A DNA stretch of 64,000 nt, from NCBI GenBank assembly GCA_039105265.1, contig JAPFFF010000029.1, forward strand, positions 248,001 through 312,000, written 5' to 3'. Each line of letters begins with the position of its first letter. Position 1 is the stretch's first letter. The notes under the pieces were generated by a model. It was not told the DNA's origin. It searched no databases and was given only the letters and a program-made list of their open reading frames with translations. Shown here one piece after another: positions 1 to 9,926 of the stretch. The position numbers and the translations under genes are program-made. The DNA comes from Tritrichomonas musculus (lineage: Eukaryota > Parabasalia > Tritrichomonadida > Tritrichomonadidae).

Positions 1-2
1 GC

Positions 3-230
3 TGCTTTTCATTAAAAAAAGTGTCATTTCCGTCATCTCTTAGAGAGATTGGCGAAAGAGCATTCGAAGATTGCGCCTCTTTGGATGAAATTTCACTTCC
101 TTCTTCTTTGATTGTTGTTAGATACAATGCTTTTCTAGGATGCTCTTCTTTGAAGACAATAACAATTCCATCTATCGCATATAGAAATTATATTGGCCTT
201 AATTCAAATATAGAAGTGACATTTATTTAA
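3..230 (+). CDS. BspA-like leucine-rich repeat protein, C-terminal end (cut by window edge)
   Basis: The frame is open through the left edge of the window and stops at 230, so only the last ~75 residues are seen. They hold about two and a half LRR_5 (Treponema/BspA type) repeats, with the spacing 'IGERAFEDCASLDEISLPSSL' split over the usual 23-residue period: I-x2-x-AF-x2-C-x-SL-x2-I-x-IP. BspA proteins are large trichomonad families, often at the cell surface; no membrane segment or cysteine-rich tail follows here, so this copy is probably of the non-anchored type. GTG at 21 is an internal Val codon, not a start; the preceding residues (C-F-S-L-K-K) continue the repeat. The true start lies outside the window. 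Confidence 0.8.
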   Translation, partial: CFSLKKVSFPSSLREIGERAFEDCASLDEISLPSSLIVVRYNAFLGCSSLKTITIPSIAYRNYIGLNSNIEVTFI

Positions 231-413
231 ATCTTTTATGTTTAATAATTTAATCATTTACAAATTTTTATTTTCTTCTTCTTTTTTTCTACTTTTTTTT
301 TTATTGTTAGCTTTAATCAATAATGATATATTTCTTTCTCAAATCTGATTTTTACATTTATTTAAAAATATATTTTTTTAATTAAATAAAATACCGTTTA
401 TTTAAATATAATA

Positions 414-1715
414 TTAACTTGAAACAACCATTTTCTTATAAAATTGGGTTTTGTAATTATATATTCTATTGAAAATAGAACTATCAAACAAATTAGCAAT
501 TGAAAGAATGATGTCTTTGTCATCATCGCTAATGTCAAATGTCGTACATATTTCCTTCAATTGATTAGTATAAATAAAGCTTGGCTGCTTTTTGGGCTTT
601 ATTAATAAATTTATGGCTTGTATTAATATAACCGCTTTTTGAACAAGCTCATTCAAAATTTCACGCGCAAATGTCACTCTTAAATGATCTGGGAATTTTG
701 ATAATAAACTGATTTTGGAATTTGACCAAACTGTCATAAAACCATTTTGCTTGATAATATCTTTTTCACTTTTAATAATTCTATCTTTTAAATCGTTTGG
801 CTGCAAATCATAATTTAATCTGATAGTTTGAATATATTGCTTTGCTAAGTCTTTATGTACACTAATATTTCCAATACAACATAATTGTTTTAAACCTACT
901 CTAACCCATGTCCATGGCCTTTTGAACATGAGGAGAGTCTCTTTAGGAAGTCCTTTCTGAGGTTTAACGCATTGAAGGAAAAACCCTGGTATTGGTGAAT
1001 CATGAGGTTTTGAATCACTCAACTGAAGTTGAAAAGGAAGCATAAAAGATGCGAGAAAACTGAAAAGTGGAACATCATCGCCCGTTTGATTTTCATCAAG
1101 CTCAAGTATTGTTGTCATTTGAGTATATAAATGACACCATAAAACACTTGCATAAAAATTTTGTTCTTGTGTTGATGTTGATTCTACCACGCTTGATATC
1201 GAATGAATACTCTCTACGCCTGCATTGAAAATAAAAGATATCTGCTCTGCCCTACTATTAATATCATTATCAATGCTGTATAACGGACTATTTTTACGCA
1301 TTGCATTTTGTATTAATGTTGCACACTCAACAGCATAATCTTTAACCAAATCAGACATAACAGTATTTATATTTTGATATTTTTGATCAATAAAAAAAGC
1401 GAATGCACAAATAGTTTGTGGCTTCTTTTGGGCTGCATTTGGTTTAAATAAAGAAGCAACTACTTTCAGGTTTGAGTTTCTATCATTAACTTCTGTTGTT
1501 GGAAATGTTTTAAAATATTGTTCATCATGCTGAAAAGCATTCATCAATATAGTTCGAAAAAAATTAAGAGTTGGATTAGTAGCATTTTGTTGAAGTTGAT
1601 CATTGGTTTTTATATCATATTGATTTGAACCATTATGATTTTTAGGAAGTTCCCAGGAATATACAATTTGTATTCCTGTCATCAAGCTATATGATGCAAC
1701 AGCAGCTTGAATCAT
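414..1715 (-). CDS. C9orf72-like longin/DENN protein (divergent)
   Basis: A 433-residue protein. The N-terminus (an A-S-Y-S-L-x-T-G-I-Q-I-V-Y-S-W-E pattern) is like the first longin strand of C9orf72/DENN proteins, where it reads about F-Y-W-D-N-I-L-G-P-R-V-R-x-I-W. The last ~90 residues follow the C9orf72 C-terminus in order: L-R-x-T-F, then L-x-x-K-A-x-x-L-I, then K-K-x, then L-K-x-I, a D-x-D-I-I-x-x-I-A helix and a final S-x-I-F segment. C9orf72 (481 aa in human) works with SMCR8 and WDR41 in GTPase regulation, autophagy and lysosome traffic. I recognised this by eye without an alignment, so the family is likely but not certain; another DENN/longin protein is the alternative. The gene is divergent from the next one, with 85 bp between start codons. 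Confidence 0.5.
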   Translation of the reverse strand: MIQAAVASYSLMTGIQIVYSWELPKNHNGSNQYDIKTNDQLQQNATNPTLNFFRTILMNAFQHDEQYFKTFPTTEVNDRNSNLKVVASLFKPNAAQKKPQTICAFAFFIDQKYQNINTVMSDLVKDYAVECATLIQNAMRKNSPLYSIDNDINSRAEQISFIFNAGVESIHSISSVVESTSTQEQNFYASVLWCHLYTQMTTILELDENQTGDDVPLFSFLASFMLPFQLQLSDSKPHDSPIPGFFLQCVKPQKGLPKETLLMFKRPWTWVRVGLKQLCCIGNISVHKDLAKQYIQTIRLNYDLQPNDLKDRIIKSEKDIIKQNGFMTVWSNSKISLLSKFPDHLRVTFAREILNELVQKAVILIQAINLLIKPKKQPSFIYTNQLKEICTTFDISDDDKDIILSIANLFDSSIFNRIYNYKTQFYKKMVVSS

Positions 1716-1800
1716 GAAATTGTATAAATTTTTAAATGATCAAATATCTTTTGAAAAAAATATAATTGTAAAAATTTTTGATAAGAGATAATTTTTTCAA

Positions 1801-2571
1801 ATGATTTTCTCTTTTATTCTCGATGTAATTCAATTTTTTATCAGTATTCTACCTTATATTCTTCCTTTTTTATGGATCTGCGCAATTATAGTTTATTCTC
1901 TCAAGTTCTTCAATTCTACCTGGGACAAATTCACACGATTTGGGAAACTTGAAGAACCAAGTACTTGGTCACATATACCATCACTATCCAATAAATTTGG
2001 CTGGATCTCTTTTTATTTATTTTCTTGCTTCATGTTTTTCATATCGTTTTTTGTTCGATATCCTCCAGCACTCGCAAATTTTCTTCTTTTCTTTCACTCA
2101 TTCAGACGTTTTTTTGAGAGTGTTTTACTCACAAAGTTTTCAAACAGAAAAATGCACATAATAAATCTATTAGCAGGCTTACTATTTTATTGCATGGCAC
2201 CGATTACTCTTGCTTATTGCTCAGCTAACAGAAGCATCAATAATTCTTACTTTTATATTCTTATTTTACTAGCAACAATATTAAATTATCTCCAGTTTGA
2301 CGCTCACTTTATTCTTGCTTCTTTGAAAAAATATTCAATTCCTCGAAATTGGCTCTTTGAAAAGATGACATCTCCTCATTATACAATAGAGATATTCCTT
2401 TACTTTGTTTACTTTTTAGCTGCTCCACATTATTTAACATTTATGATGCTAATTTTTGTGATTTTAAATTTAACACATCAGTCAATGATGACATATAAAT
2501 GGTATATTAATAAGTTTGGACAGGAATTTTCTTCACTCCACCGATATATTTTAATTCCTTTTTTATTTTAA
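1801..2571 (+). CDS. 3-oxo-5-alpha-steroid 4-dehydrogenase family membrane protein (polyprenol reductase / SRD5A3-like)
   Basis: 256 residues with about six hydrophobic segments. The C-terminal part carries the steroid_dh (PF02544) pattern: P-R-x-W-L-F-E, then S-P-H-Y-x-x-E-I near residues 198-206, a late W-Y-x-x-K-F-G-x-E-F, and an end in H-R-Y-I-L-I-P-F-L-F, as in SRD5A3/DFG10, where the tail is a charged residue-Y-x-x-x-I-P-F-x-F. SRD5A3 reduces polyprenol to dolichol with NADPH in the ER, feeding N-glycosylation. A fatty-acid enoyl reductase of the same superfamily (TECR) is the alternative. The start ATG directly follows TTTTCAA, an Inr-like context, and only 65 bp separate its stop from the next start. 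Confidence 0.75.
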   Translation: MIFSFILDVIQFFISILPYILPFLWICAIIVYSLKFFNSTWDKFTRFGKLEEPSTWSHIPSLSNKFGWISFYLFSCFMFFISFFVRYPPALANFLLFFHSFRRFFESVLLTKFSNRKMHIINLLAGLLFYCMAPITLAYCSANRSINNSYFYILILLATILNYLQFDAHFILASLKKYSIPRNWLFEKMTSPHYTIEIFLYFVYFLAAPHYLTFMMLIFVILNLTHQSMMTYKWYINKFGQEFSSLHRYILIPFLF

Positions 2572-2636
2572 AAAACTAAAATTTTGTCAAATGAAGGCCA
2601 AATAATGACCATAAAAAATAAGTAAACGTTCATCGG

Positions 2637-5567
2637 ATGATTGATGATTTTCATAGCAATAGCAACGAGCAAGATTCGAGCGCTTCAGACTTATTAAAAA
2701 CAGATGATTTTTCGACAACAATCGATGATTTAGCAAATAACTCAAATGATTTTTTTCGACCATCTCAATTCGGAATATCTTGCTTTCCGGCAAAAGTTGA
2801 TTTCAATCCAATTTATCCCAACTCTATATCACATCAGAAACTACTAGTCATAAATACAGGCATCAAATCGGAATATATCTCGATAAAGATTGAAGGAAAC
2901 CAATTCCCTTTTACAATAAACGCAACTGGTGCTACTATTGAACCAAATGCTAGCAAATCAATAATAATTTCATATCGTCCACTTAAATCACGCGAATATT
3001 CAACTAATTTAATAGTAGAAGGCAGAGAAAAATTAATCGTTCCGATATCTGGTTCATGCCTTCAATCACCAATTGAAATTCCGTCAGAATTGGATCCAGT
3101 TTGGTCCACATTTAGCAAAAGACATTTATCATCATATATACCAATTAAAAATAAAAGTAAAAAAGAAACATTTCATATTGAATTTTCAACGAATTGTCCA
3201 TCAATTTTTAAGGTTTATCCAGAGATGATTAATATTGAACCAGACTCATCGGAGCATGTAACAATTAAATACACTCCAAATCAAGATATTGAAAAAATTC
3301 CACACTTTCATATGAAATGTGAGGTTACAGGCGATTTAATAACGAGAATATTAAAGGTAGTTTCTTTAATGTTTATCAACTTCGGCCCAATTATTGTTGG
3401 TAAAAGTACTAAGAAAAAAGCTGATTTTATTCATTTCAACGAAGTACCAGAGGTTAAACCACCTTTTTCTGCAACAATTGCTAACGACCTTTTTTTTATC
3501 TTTCAACCAACAGAAGGTGGGACATTTCGCGAAACATTACAAATTGCAGATAATCAAATCGAACTTATTGGCGAAGGTATCGAAATGCCTTTTTTATTTA
3601 ATCCTGAAAATTTCAAAGTTCAAAATATCACAAATGATACGATATCATTATCTTTTTCTCTTGATACAAAGGCCACAATCATACCCCAAAAATCAGAAAT
3701 ACAATCAAAAGCTTGGACATTTCTCAATTTTGAAAAAGGAAATGCATCAGTTTTATTTATTACTTATCATCGAAATGAAGATGAAGAATTTACTTGGCAG
3801 TTCGAATTACCGAAACGTATCGAATCTCCTTGCAAAATGACTCAAGTTGATCAATCTCTTTTTGAGCCCAAACAAGATACACTTTTTCCAGAAAGTGATC
3901 TAATTGTAACTCATCCATCTTTCATATCATTTTTCCAGTCAAGAACAGAAGCTACGTTTATTGTTACTGGAGTTGATCATTTCGAAGCCGATGGACCAAT
4001 TTGGTTACGCTTTCCCAAAGATGTGGAAGTAGATTCACCAATTGACATTGAATTAAAAAACAACGTTTTTTATAATGAATGCGAAGTCAGAACAATTTCT
4101 GATAAAATCGTTATTCAATCAGAGATATCACTTCCACATGAATTACCAATCATCGGATACAAAGGTCAAAGTGACATTTCCTGTGTTGAGAAATCAGTTT
4201 TAACATATGCTCTTGATGATCATTATATAACTCAAATTGAAGTAAAAAATTGTGGAGATATTCCTGGATTTGCAATTTTTACTGCTTCTGACAAAACAAA
4301 GAATAATGTTCGAATTTATCCATCTGCAGCAATTATAGATCCTGATTGCACGCAAATCTTTGAATTTATCGTTGATTCAAAGCCACAACCAGGCTTATCA
4401 GTTCCTATTGTTTTGTATTCATGCGATGAAATATTGAGGCAAATAAGAGCACTTTTATATAGCGAAGACTTTTTCTGCTCTGATGTACCAATTGATGCAA
4501 ACGAAGTTATTGAGATGAAATCAGTTTTTAACGGAAATTCAATTAAAAAAAAAGAATTTAATTCAATTTTTAAAAAACTACTTCACTCAAAAGAAATTGA
4601 ATTATACACGTTTGAAAGAACATCAGAAAAAAGACTTGCTATTTTTCCTCTCCAAATTGAAGCTTTTCCAAATGATTCAAGCAAATTCTCCATAATTAAT
4701 ATGTCATCTACAACAATTGCAGCACAAATTCACTCAAGAAATCGAGTAATCGTTGTGAATCCTACAAATGCTATTATCAAAGGCTACTCAGAAGTTAGTA
4801 TAAATGTGAAATTATTAACAGAGGTTAATTCCTCTATTTATATTGAATATGAAGATGATACAATTGAAGTTCCAGTAAAATCTATTTCTGAACAATTAAA
4901 AGATTTTACTCCTGCAGTCAAAAAGAAGGTCAAAATGATAAAAATTGAACCAAAATTCCTAGATTTTGGGATTTGTTATGTTGATCAACCTTCAAGAAAA
5001 GCTAATGTTAAAGTGACTAATTTAACACATAAGAAGTTATGTGTAACAGTTCAGCCCAGATGTCGAAATTGGAAGTTTCCATCTAAACCATTCACTTATC
5101 CAGCTTCACTGAAACTTCCTCCTTTTTCAACATCAGAATTTATAGTTGAATTTTCACCATCAACTGCTTTTAAATTTGAAGAAACAGTTTTTGTAGAAAC
5201 AGAAAATGAAAGCGAATGCCATAAAATCAGAATTAGCGGAAATGGCATTTCTAAAAAACATGATAATTTTATTGGCACTGAAGCTGACAACTTATCTTTT
5301 CCTCCTTGCGAACTTGGAAGGATACAAAGAGGAAGAATCCGTATTATGAACCAAAGAGATCAAAAATGCAATATTATCGCGTCTGCCCAATTTCCATTTA
5401 TTTGTCCTGTCCCTAGATTTTCAATAGAGCCTAACTGTTATGTACTGTGCCCAATCCATTTTAGTCCAAAAACGGAAGGCAAATTTACTGGCTTCGCAAC
5501 TTTTGAATCTGATATATCAGATACTTTTAAAATCAAAGTGAATGGAATTGCCATATTACCAAATTAA
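2637..5567 (+). CDS. ASH/PapD-like Ig-fold repeat protein (Cep192/SPD-2, HYDIN/DLEC1 type)
   Basis: 976 residues built from repeated ~100-residue beta-sandwich units of the ASH (ASPM-SPD2-Hydin) class. Each has the pattern F-x-P-x-x-x-x-F (first strand), L-x-I-x-N-x-G (second), a basic or polar strand, then I-x-P-x-x-S-x-x-I-x-I-x-Y-x-P and a closing I-x-I-x-G. Clear units lie at about residues 40-140, 145-240, 280-330, 500-600 and 760-880, and the last ~90 residues form another. Such proteins bind microtubules in centrosomes, basal bodies and cilia; trichomonads have flagella and basal bodies, so a flagellar or centriolar role is inferred. There is no signal peptide or membrane segment. Cep192 is one candidate; HYDIN, CFAP47 and DLEC1 families cannot be excluded. 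Confidence 0.65.
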   Translation: MIDDFHSNSNEQDSSASDLLKTDDFSTTIDDLANNSNDFFRPSQFGISCFPAKVDFNPIYPNSISHQKLLVINTGIKSEYISIKIEGNQFPFTINATGATIEPNASKSIIISYRPLKSREYSTNLIVEGREKLIVPISGSCLQSPIEIPSELDPVWSTFSKRHLSSYIPIKNKSKKETFHIEFSTNCPSIFKVYPEMINIEPDSSEHVTIKYTPNQDIEKIPHFHMKCEVTGDLITRILKVVSLMFINFGPIIVGKSTKKKADFIHFNEVPEVKPPFSATIANDLFFIFQPTEGGTFRETLQIADNQIELIGEGIEMPFLFNPENFKVQNITNDTISLSFSLDTKATIIPQKSEIQSKAWTFLNFEKGNASVLFITYHRNEDEEFTWQFELPKRIESPCKMTQVDQSLFEPKQDTLFPESDLIVTHPSFISFFQSRTEATFIVTGVDHFEADGPIWLRFPKDVEVDSPIDIELKNNVFYNECEVRTISDKIVIQSEISLPHELPIIGYKGQSDISCVEKSVLTYALDDHYITQIEVKNCGDIPGFAIFTASDKTKNNVRIYPSAAIIDPDCTQIFEFIVDSKPQPGLSVPIVLYSCDEILRQIRALLYSEDFFCSDVPIDANEVIEMKSVFNGNSIKKKEFNSIFKKLLHSKEIELYTFERTSEKRLAIFPLQIEAFPNDSSKFSIINMSSTTIAAQIHSRNRVIVVNPTNAIIKGYSEVSINVKLLTEVNSSIYIEYEDDTIEVPVKSISEQLKDFTPAVKKKVKMIKIEPKFLDFGICYVDQPSRKANVKVTNLTHKKLCVTVQPRCRNWKFPSKPFTYPASLKLPPFSTSEFIVEFSPSTAFKFEETVFVETENESECHKIRISGNGISKKHDNFIGTEADNLSFPPCELGRIQRGRIRIMNQRDQKCNIIASAQFPFICPVPRFSIEPNCYVLCPIHFSPKTEGKFTGFATFESDISDTFKIKVNGIAILPN

Positions 5568-5962
5568 TTTTTCAGTTGATATTGTATATTGACTTTAATT
5601 TTTATATATTATTCCTTTTTTTTTTTTTATTGTTATTATAAATAAATTTTCTAATGTTTACTTTTTTTTCCTTTGACTACTTTTTAAATATTAGAAACTT
5701 TTACTTTTCCAACATTTATAAATATTCGATTTTTAATTTAAAATCATCAATGATGATTTTCCTAACTTTTTACCCATTTTTCTAATTTCTAGATTATTAC
5801 TGAATTATTCTCTATTCAATCATCTTCGTTTGAAATTCATTCGATAATCAACCTTTTAGAATATCATATAAATATTAATAAATATAGATATAAAAAGGAA
5901 GAAAAGAGTTTATTGTAAATTTCAAATGCTTACATAACAATGAAAATATAAATATCCGACAT
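5568..5962. other. AT-rich intergenic region
   Basis: A 395-bp convergent intergenic stretch of poly-T and AT-rich sequence between two 3' ends. I see no gene, RNA or repeat in it. Confidence 0.6.
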
Positions 5963-6637
5963 TTATAATAAATCATTGATGACCATGCTTAAAATTTCTT
6001 TAAGTTCGTAATTTTCAAAATACATATTATAACTTTTATGACATTTTTTCAACTCAGTAAACATTTCACCTAAAAGACGAATAACATCATCGTCTAAGTT
6101 TTGGTCAGCAAAAATAAAAATGTAAAATGCAGATTTAATAAATGGCTGAACTTTTTCTTCTGAATAAATATTTCGGTTGAAATGGAGTTGACGAAAACTT
6201 TTGTATATTTCAATATGATTCTCAAGATTATTTCTTGAAAAAGGAATCGAAATTACACATTTCGCTTTGCAAAACAATTCCAATTTATTATGGCACCTAG
6301 AACAAAACCGACTAATATTATCATCTTTCAATAAACTTGAGCTATATGGCTCACTAAGAAACCAATCGAGGAATTGATCAGACAACGCTGACTCCATAAC
6401 ATCTATATGACAATCTGTCAAGATTTGATAAAAATCTTCAAACGAAATTTTATTATTATGACCTCTAGAAGCCTGAATCAAAATTATTAATAAATCTCGA
6501 TAATAATCGATAAAAGACTTTGCGTATTTGGAAATTAGCCAATCTATCTTTTCGGTTTCACAAAATCGATTTCGTTTTCTACGAAGTATTCTTCTTAAAT
6601 GATTTGCTGATAAATTTTGATATCTAGTATTATTCAT
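5963..6637 (-). CDS. Hypothetical small basic protein, possible histone fold
   Basis: 224 residues, not assigned to a family. The N-terminus is very basic (R-R-I-L-R-R-K-R near residue 15). Residues ~33-75 form a long helix ending in an A-S-R-G-H-x-x-K-I-S-F-E-D-F-x-x-I-L pattern. This resembles the second helix, loop and third helix of a histone fold (compare A-x-x-x-G-R-x-T-V-x-x-x-D-V-x-x-A-L). A C-x2-C plus C pattern lies near residues 110-125. The rest is helical and charged. A histone-fold subunit (TAF, CENP or archaeal-type) is only inference. No TCA is found close to the start ATG, unlike most neighbours. Confidence 0.5.
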   Translation of the reverse strand: MNNTRYQNLSANHLRRILRRKRNRFCETEKIDWLISKYAKSFIDYYRDLLIILIQASRGHNNKISFEDFYQILTDCHIDVMESALSDQFLDWFLSEPYSSSLLKDDNISRFCSRCHNKLELFCKAKCVISIPFSRNNLENHIEIYKSFRQLHFNRNIYSEEKVQPFIKSAFYIFIFADQNLDDDVIRLLGEMFTELKKCHKSYNMYFENYELKEILSMVINDLL

Positions 6638-6851
6638 GGTATAAATTTTTTTTTAAAAAAAAAAACAGTTTTCGCTTCAAAAAGTTCGAATCGAAATAAT
6701 TTTTGTTTTCATTATATAATGAAAGCATCACAAAGATATTAGAACAGCTTCTTTTATTTATTGATAATGAGAACGATAATGATTTTTTAAATCAAAATAA
6801 CACTCAAAGAAGACAACGAAGAAAATACAGAATTTCTTCGATAACTACTTA

Positions 6852-7002
6852 GCCCTTCGGCGGTTTTGTAAAATACGGCTATTTGGTCGTTCATTGAATA
6901 GTTTATTTTACAAAACCTCTACGGCACACGGCAAAAGTGCAACTTTTTGAATACTTTACAAAAAAAATCTTCAATTACGGCATACGGCCGAAAGGGATAA
7001 TT
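6852..7002. mobile_element. 151-bp MITE-like element with 8-bp target-site duplication
   Basis: The segment is far more GC-rich than its surroundings and is flanked by the perfect 8-bp direct repeat ACTACTTA (6844-6851 and 7003-7010). The ends are roughly inverted: the left begins GCCCTTCGGC and the right ends in GGCCGAAAGGG plus a few A/T bases. Inside is a perfect 13-bp inverted pair (6862-6874 and 6905-6917, core TTTTGTAAAAT). CGGCACACGGC and CGGCATACGGCC are further CGG/CCG motifs. It has no coding capacity. An 8-bp duplication fits hAT- or P-like transposases acting in trans. Confidence 0.6.
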
Positions 7003-7234
7003 ACTACTTATTTTCTTATCAAATATATCAAAAAATCATCATCGTAATAACAATACTATCCAAAAAATTGAGCAATGCATTCAACTATTTAAAAATAAAA
7101 TAAAAAGCAACTTCAAAAAATACAGAAATATTCAAAATCTTCGAAAATGACAAGCTAATCCTTTATTTTCTGTTAAAAGAAAAAATCATCATATTAGACG
7201 ACACTATCACTCCGTTAATATTTAAAAAAAATTG

Positions 7235-7980
7235 ACAAAAAAGGTTTCATATTTATTCATTATTTATTCATTATTTATTCATTATTTATCTCCAGCAGTC
7301 AAATGCCAAATTAATCCAGAAGTTGAAGTGAAACTTAAAGCAGAAGTTTCCAGTTTTTGTGGGGAGGGTTTTGACACTTTTGAAAAGAAATGTTTAGAAG
7401 GAGAAAATGACTCATATATTTGTACATTAATTCGAAATGATTCCGTTGAAGAGTTTATTACAAACTTTAGTCAAATTTCCAATTCATTTTTTGAAACAAA
7501 TTTGTTTTTGATTGAAAATATACCAACTATAATTGAATACGCGTCATTTTTTGGATCAATACAAATATTTCAATATTTGAAATACAACAACATTAAATTA
7601 GAACCATCATTATGGCTTTGTACAATACACGGTAAAAATGCTGAAATTATTCAAAAGATAAATCTTATCAGGAATGCTTGATGACAGCAATCAAATGTTA
7701 TCACAATAACATTGCAAATTATATTAACGATAATGTTGCACTTCAACTTACACGTGATATATTTGAAAATGACACAATTGATGACTTTTTTTATATCTGG
7801 AACATTTACTCTTATGCATTTTGTTTTAACAATTTTAGTTTCATTGATCATTTTTTAGATAACAAATTCATTATTTTATACTTATGCCAATATAATTATC
7901 TTTATCTGGTCAAACTTCTTTTGGAAGAAAAGAATCTAAATTTCAACGTGAAAATAATTTATAACCGTTTTTATTTTTAA
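7235..7980 (+). pseudogene. DUF3447-type ankyrin protein, decayed N-terminal part of an ankyrin-BspA fusion
   Basis: Two overlapping frames read as a paralogue of the ankyrin gene at 12203: the words I-C-x-L-I-R-N-D-S, I-E-Y-A-x-F-F-G-S, I-F-Q-Y-L and W-x-x-x-I-H-G-x-N-A-E-I-I are shared, followed after a frame change near 7660 by a counterpart of I-K-C-x-x-N-x-x-A-N-Y-I and Y-L-C-x-Y-x-Y-x-x-L-V. The first frame has no ATG (it opens on TTG) and lacks the ~170-residue N-terminal region of the 12203 gene, so it looks 5'-truncated and broken. It stops after N-x-N-V, where the ankyrin coding also breaks in the other gene. It leads into the BspA part at 8162. Confidence 0.75.
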
Positions 7981-8161
7981 CCTGATTTTGAATCATTTTT
8001 ATATTTTCATAGAATTTTGAATTTTTTTTTTGTTTTCAAATGATATTTACATTTATGATGATTATGAAGTTTTAATTAAATTTTGATTGAATGACATTTT
8101 AATTATTGATATTATTAATCCAGTTTGATAACATTATATTTATATTTCACCATTGAAATAA

Positions 8162-9884
8162 GCATTAGAATATGGAAATCTTGAAATTTTTAATGTTTTA
8201 AAAAATCAGCCAGGAATTGAATATTATGACGAATATTTCAAAGGATGTAAAAATATAGAAAGTTTCCAAACAAAAGAACCAATTAAAAAAATTGGATTCA
8301 ATTTCTTCTATTCTTGTACTAAATTAAAAGAAGTAACAATTCCTTTATCTGTTACATCAATAGGAAATAATGCTTTCGGAAAATGCGTTTCACTGAAAGA
8401 AATAATAATTGCCTTCGTCTGTTACATCAACAGGAGATAGTTGTTTTGGCATGCGCTTATCATTAACACGAATAACAATTCCTTCTTCTGTAACTTCAAT
8501 TGGAGACAACTTATTCATCATTGAAGCAAATAGATATTCCTTCCTCTGTTACATCAATAGGAAAATTTGCTTTTAATTGCTGCTATTCATTACCAAGCAT
8601 TGATATTCCTTCAACTATTACTTATTTGAAAGATAACATTTTCACTGGCTGCATTGGAACGAATAACAATTCCTTCTTCTGTTACAACAATTGGATGTAA
8701 TGCATTCAGTTTCTGCATGAATTTAACAGAAGTAACAATTCCTCTTTCTGTTACTTCGATTGAAAAAGGCGCTTTTATTGGTTGCAATTTATTAAAAACA
8801 ATAACAATTACATCTTCTGTTACTTCAATTGGACAGTCCGTCTTCATTTTGTGCGTCCTATTAGAGAAAGTAATATTTAACACTCCTTGTTCATTGAAAT
8901 CAATTGGAAGCAGAGCTTTTTCTCAGTGTTATTCATTAAAAACAATAACAATTCCTTCTTCTGTTACTTCAATTGGTGAAGAAGCTTTCAATGATTGCTC
9001 ATCATTGGAATCAATTTCATTTGAATCTCCTTCTTCATTAAAAGAAATAAAAGATAACACTTTCTTTTTGTGCACAGCATTAGCTAAAATAGCAATTCCT
9101 TCATCTGTAAGATCAATCGGAAAATCTGCTTTTTACGAATGCATATCTTTAGAAGATGTAACATTTGAAAAGAATTCTATTTTGAATTTAATAGACTTTA
9201 ATTCATTTGCTTATTGTTCATCGTTGGAAAAATTATTAATTCCTCCAACTGTGCCTTGCATTGAACCATTTGCATTCCACGAATGTAGCTCGTTACAACA
9301 AATTCAAATTCCATCAAATTTAGATATTGTTGAATTCAGCGTTTTCAAGGGATGCTCATCATTATGTGAAATAACAATTCCTCAGTCTGCAACTATAATC
9401 GAAGGCAGCTATCTAAATACCTTCGCCTGTTGAAATAATCGGACGCAATGCATTTTGCAATTGCACAAAATTGAGTGAAATAACATTTGCAGCCAATTCA
9501 ACTCTCAGAGTCATCAGAAATGATGCATTTAGTCTTTTCCTTTCATTGTCAAAAATTGAATTTCCTAATACTGTGGTTCAAATCGATAAATTTGCTTTTG
9601 TCGAGTGCAGAAAATTGACAAAAATTAAAATTCCTCCATTTCTGGATAAAACAAGTGATGGACTCTTCATTAATTGCGATGGATTAAAGCAAGTTTCTAT
9701 TCCTTCAAATGTGGTCGCTATCGGTGAATCATCTTTGGAAGGATGCTCATCGCTGGCAAATATATCATTTGAAAATCTGTCTAATATTAGATCAATCGGT
9801 GACCGTGCTTTTAATGACTGCACTTCTTTAAATCGTTTTCAAATTCCATCAAGTGTAGTATCAATTGGACAAGATATTTTTTGA
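8162..9884 (+). pseudogene. BspA-like LRR protein joined to an ankyrin repeat, decayed
   Basis: From 8162 an ankyrin helix (A-L-E-Y-G-N-L-E-I-F-N-V-L) runs in one frame straight into BspA LRR repeats (F-x-G-C-x-N-I, then I-P-L-S-V-T-S-I-G-N-N-A-F), so ankyrin and LRR parts belonged to one protein. About 22 LRR_5 repeats follow, with the motif I-P-S-S-V-T-S-I-G-x-x-A-F-x-x-C-x-S-L-x-x-I nearly unchanged. The reading frame changes near 8412, 8515, 8652 and 9420; the longest clean stretch is 8654-9433. The final frame ends normally at 9884. Repeat-level identity is high, so decay looks recent, or sequencing errors in a homopolymer-rich repeat contribute. Confidence 0.75.
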
Positions 9885-9895
9885 AAAAAAATTAA

Positions 9896-9926
<31 letters not shown>
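9896..9926. repeat. T19-A12 homopolymer palindrome
   Basis: Nineteen T followed directly by twelve A just after the BspA stop codon. It could fold as a hairpin and is also prone to length error. Confidence 0.8.

Noticed and set aside
7003-7230. A second gene upstream of the ankyrin relic
   Set aside because: Only short AT-rich frames; no similarity to the N-terminal region of the gene at 12203.
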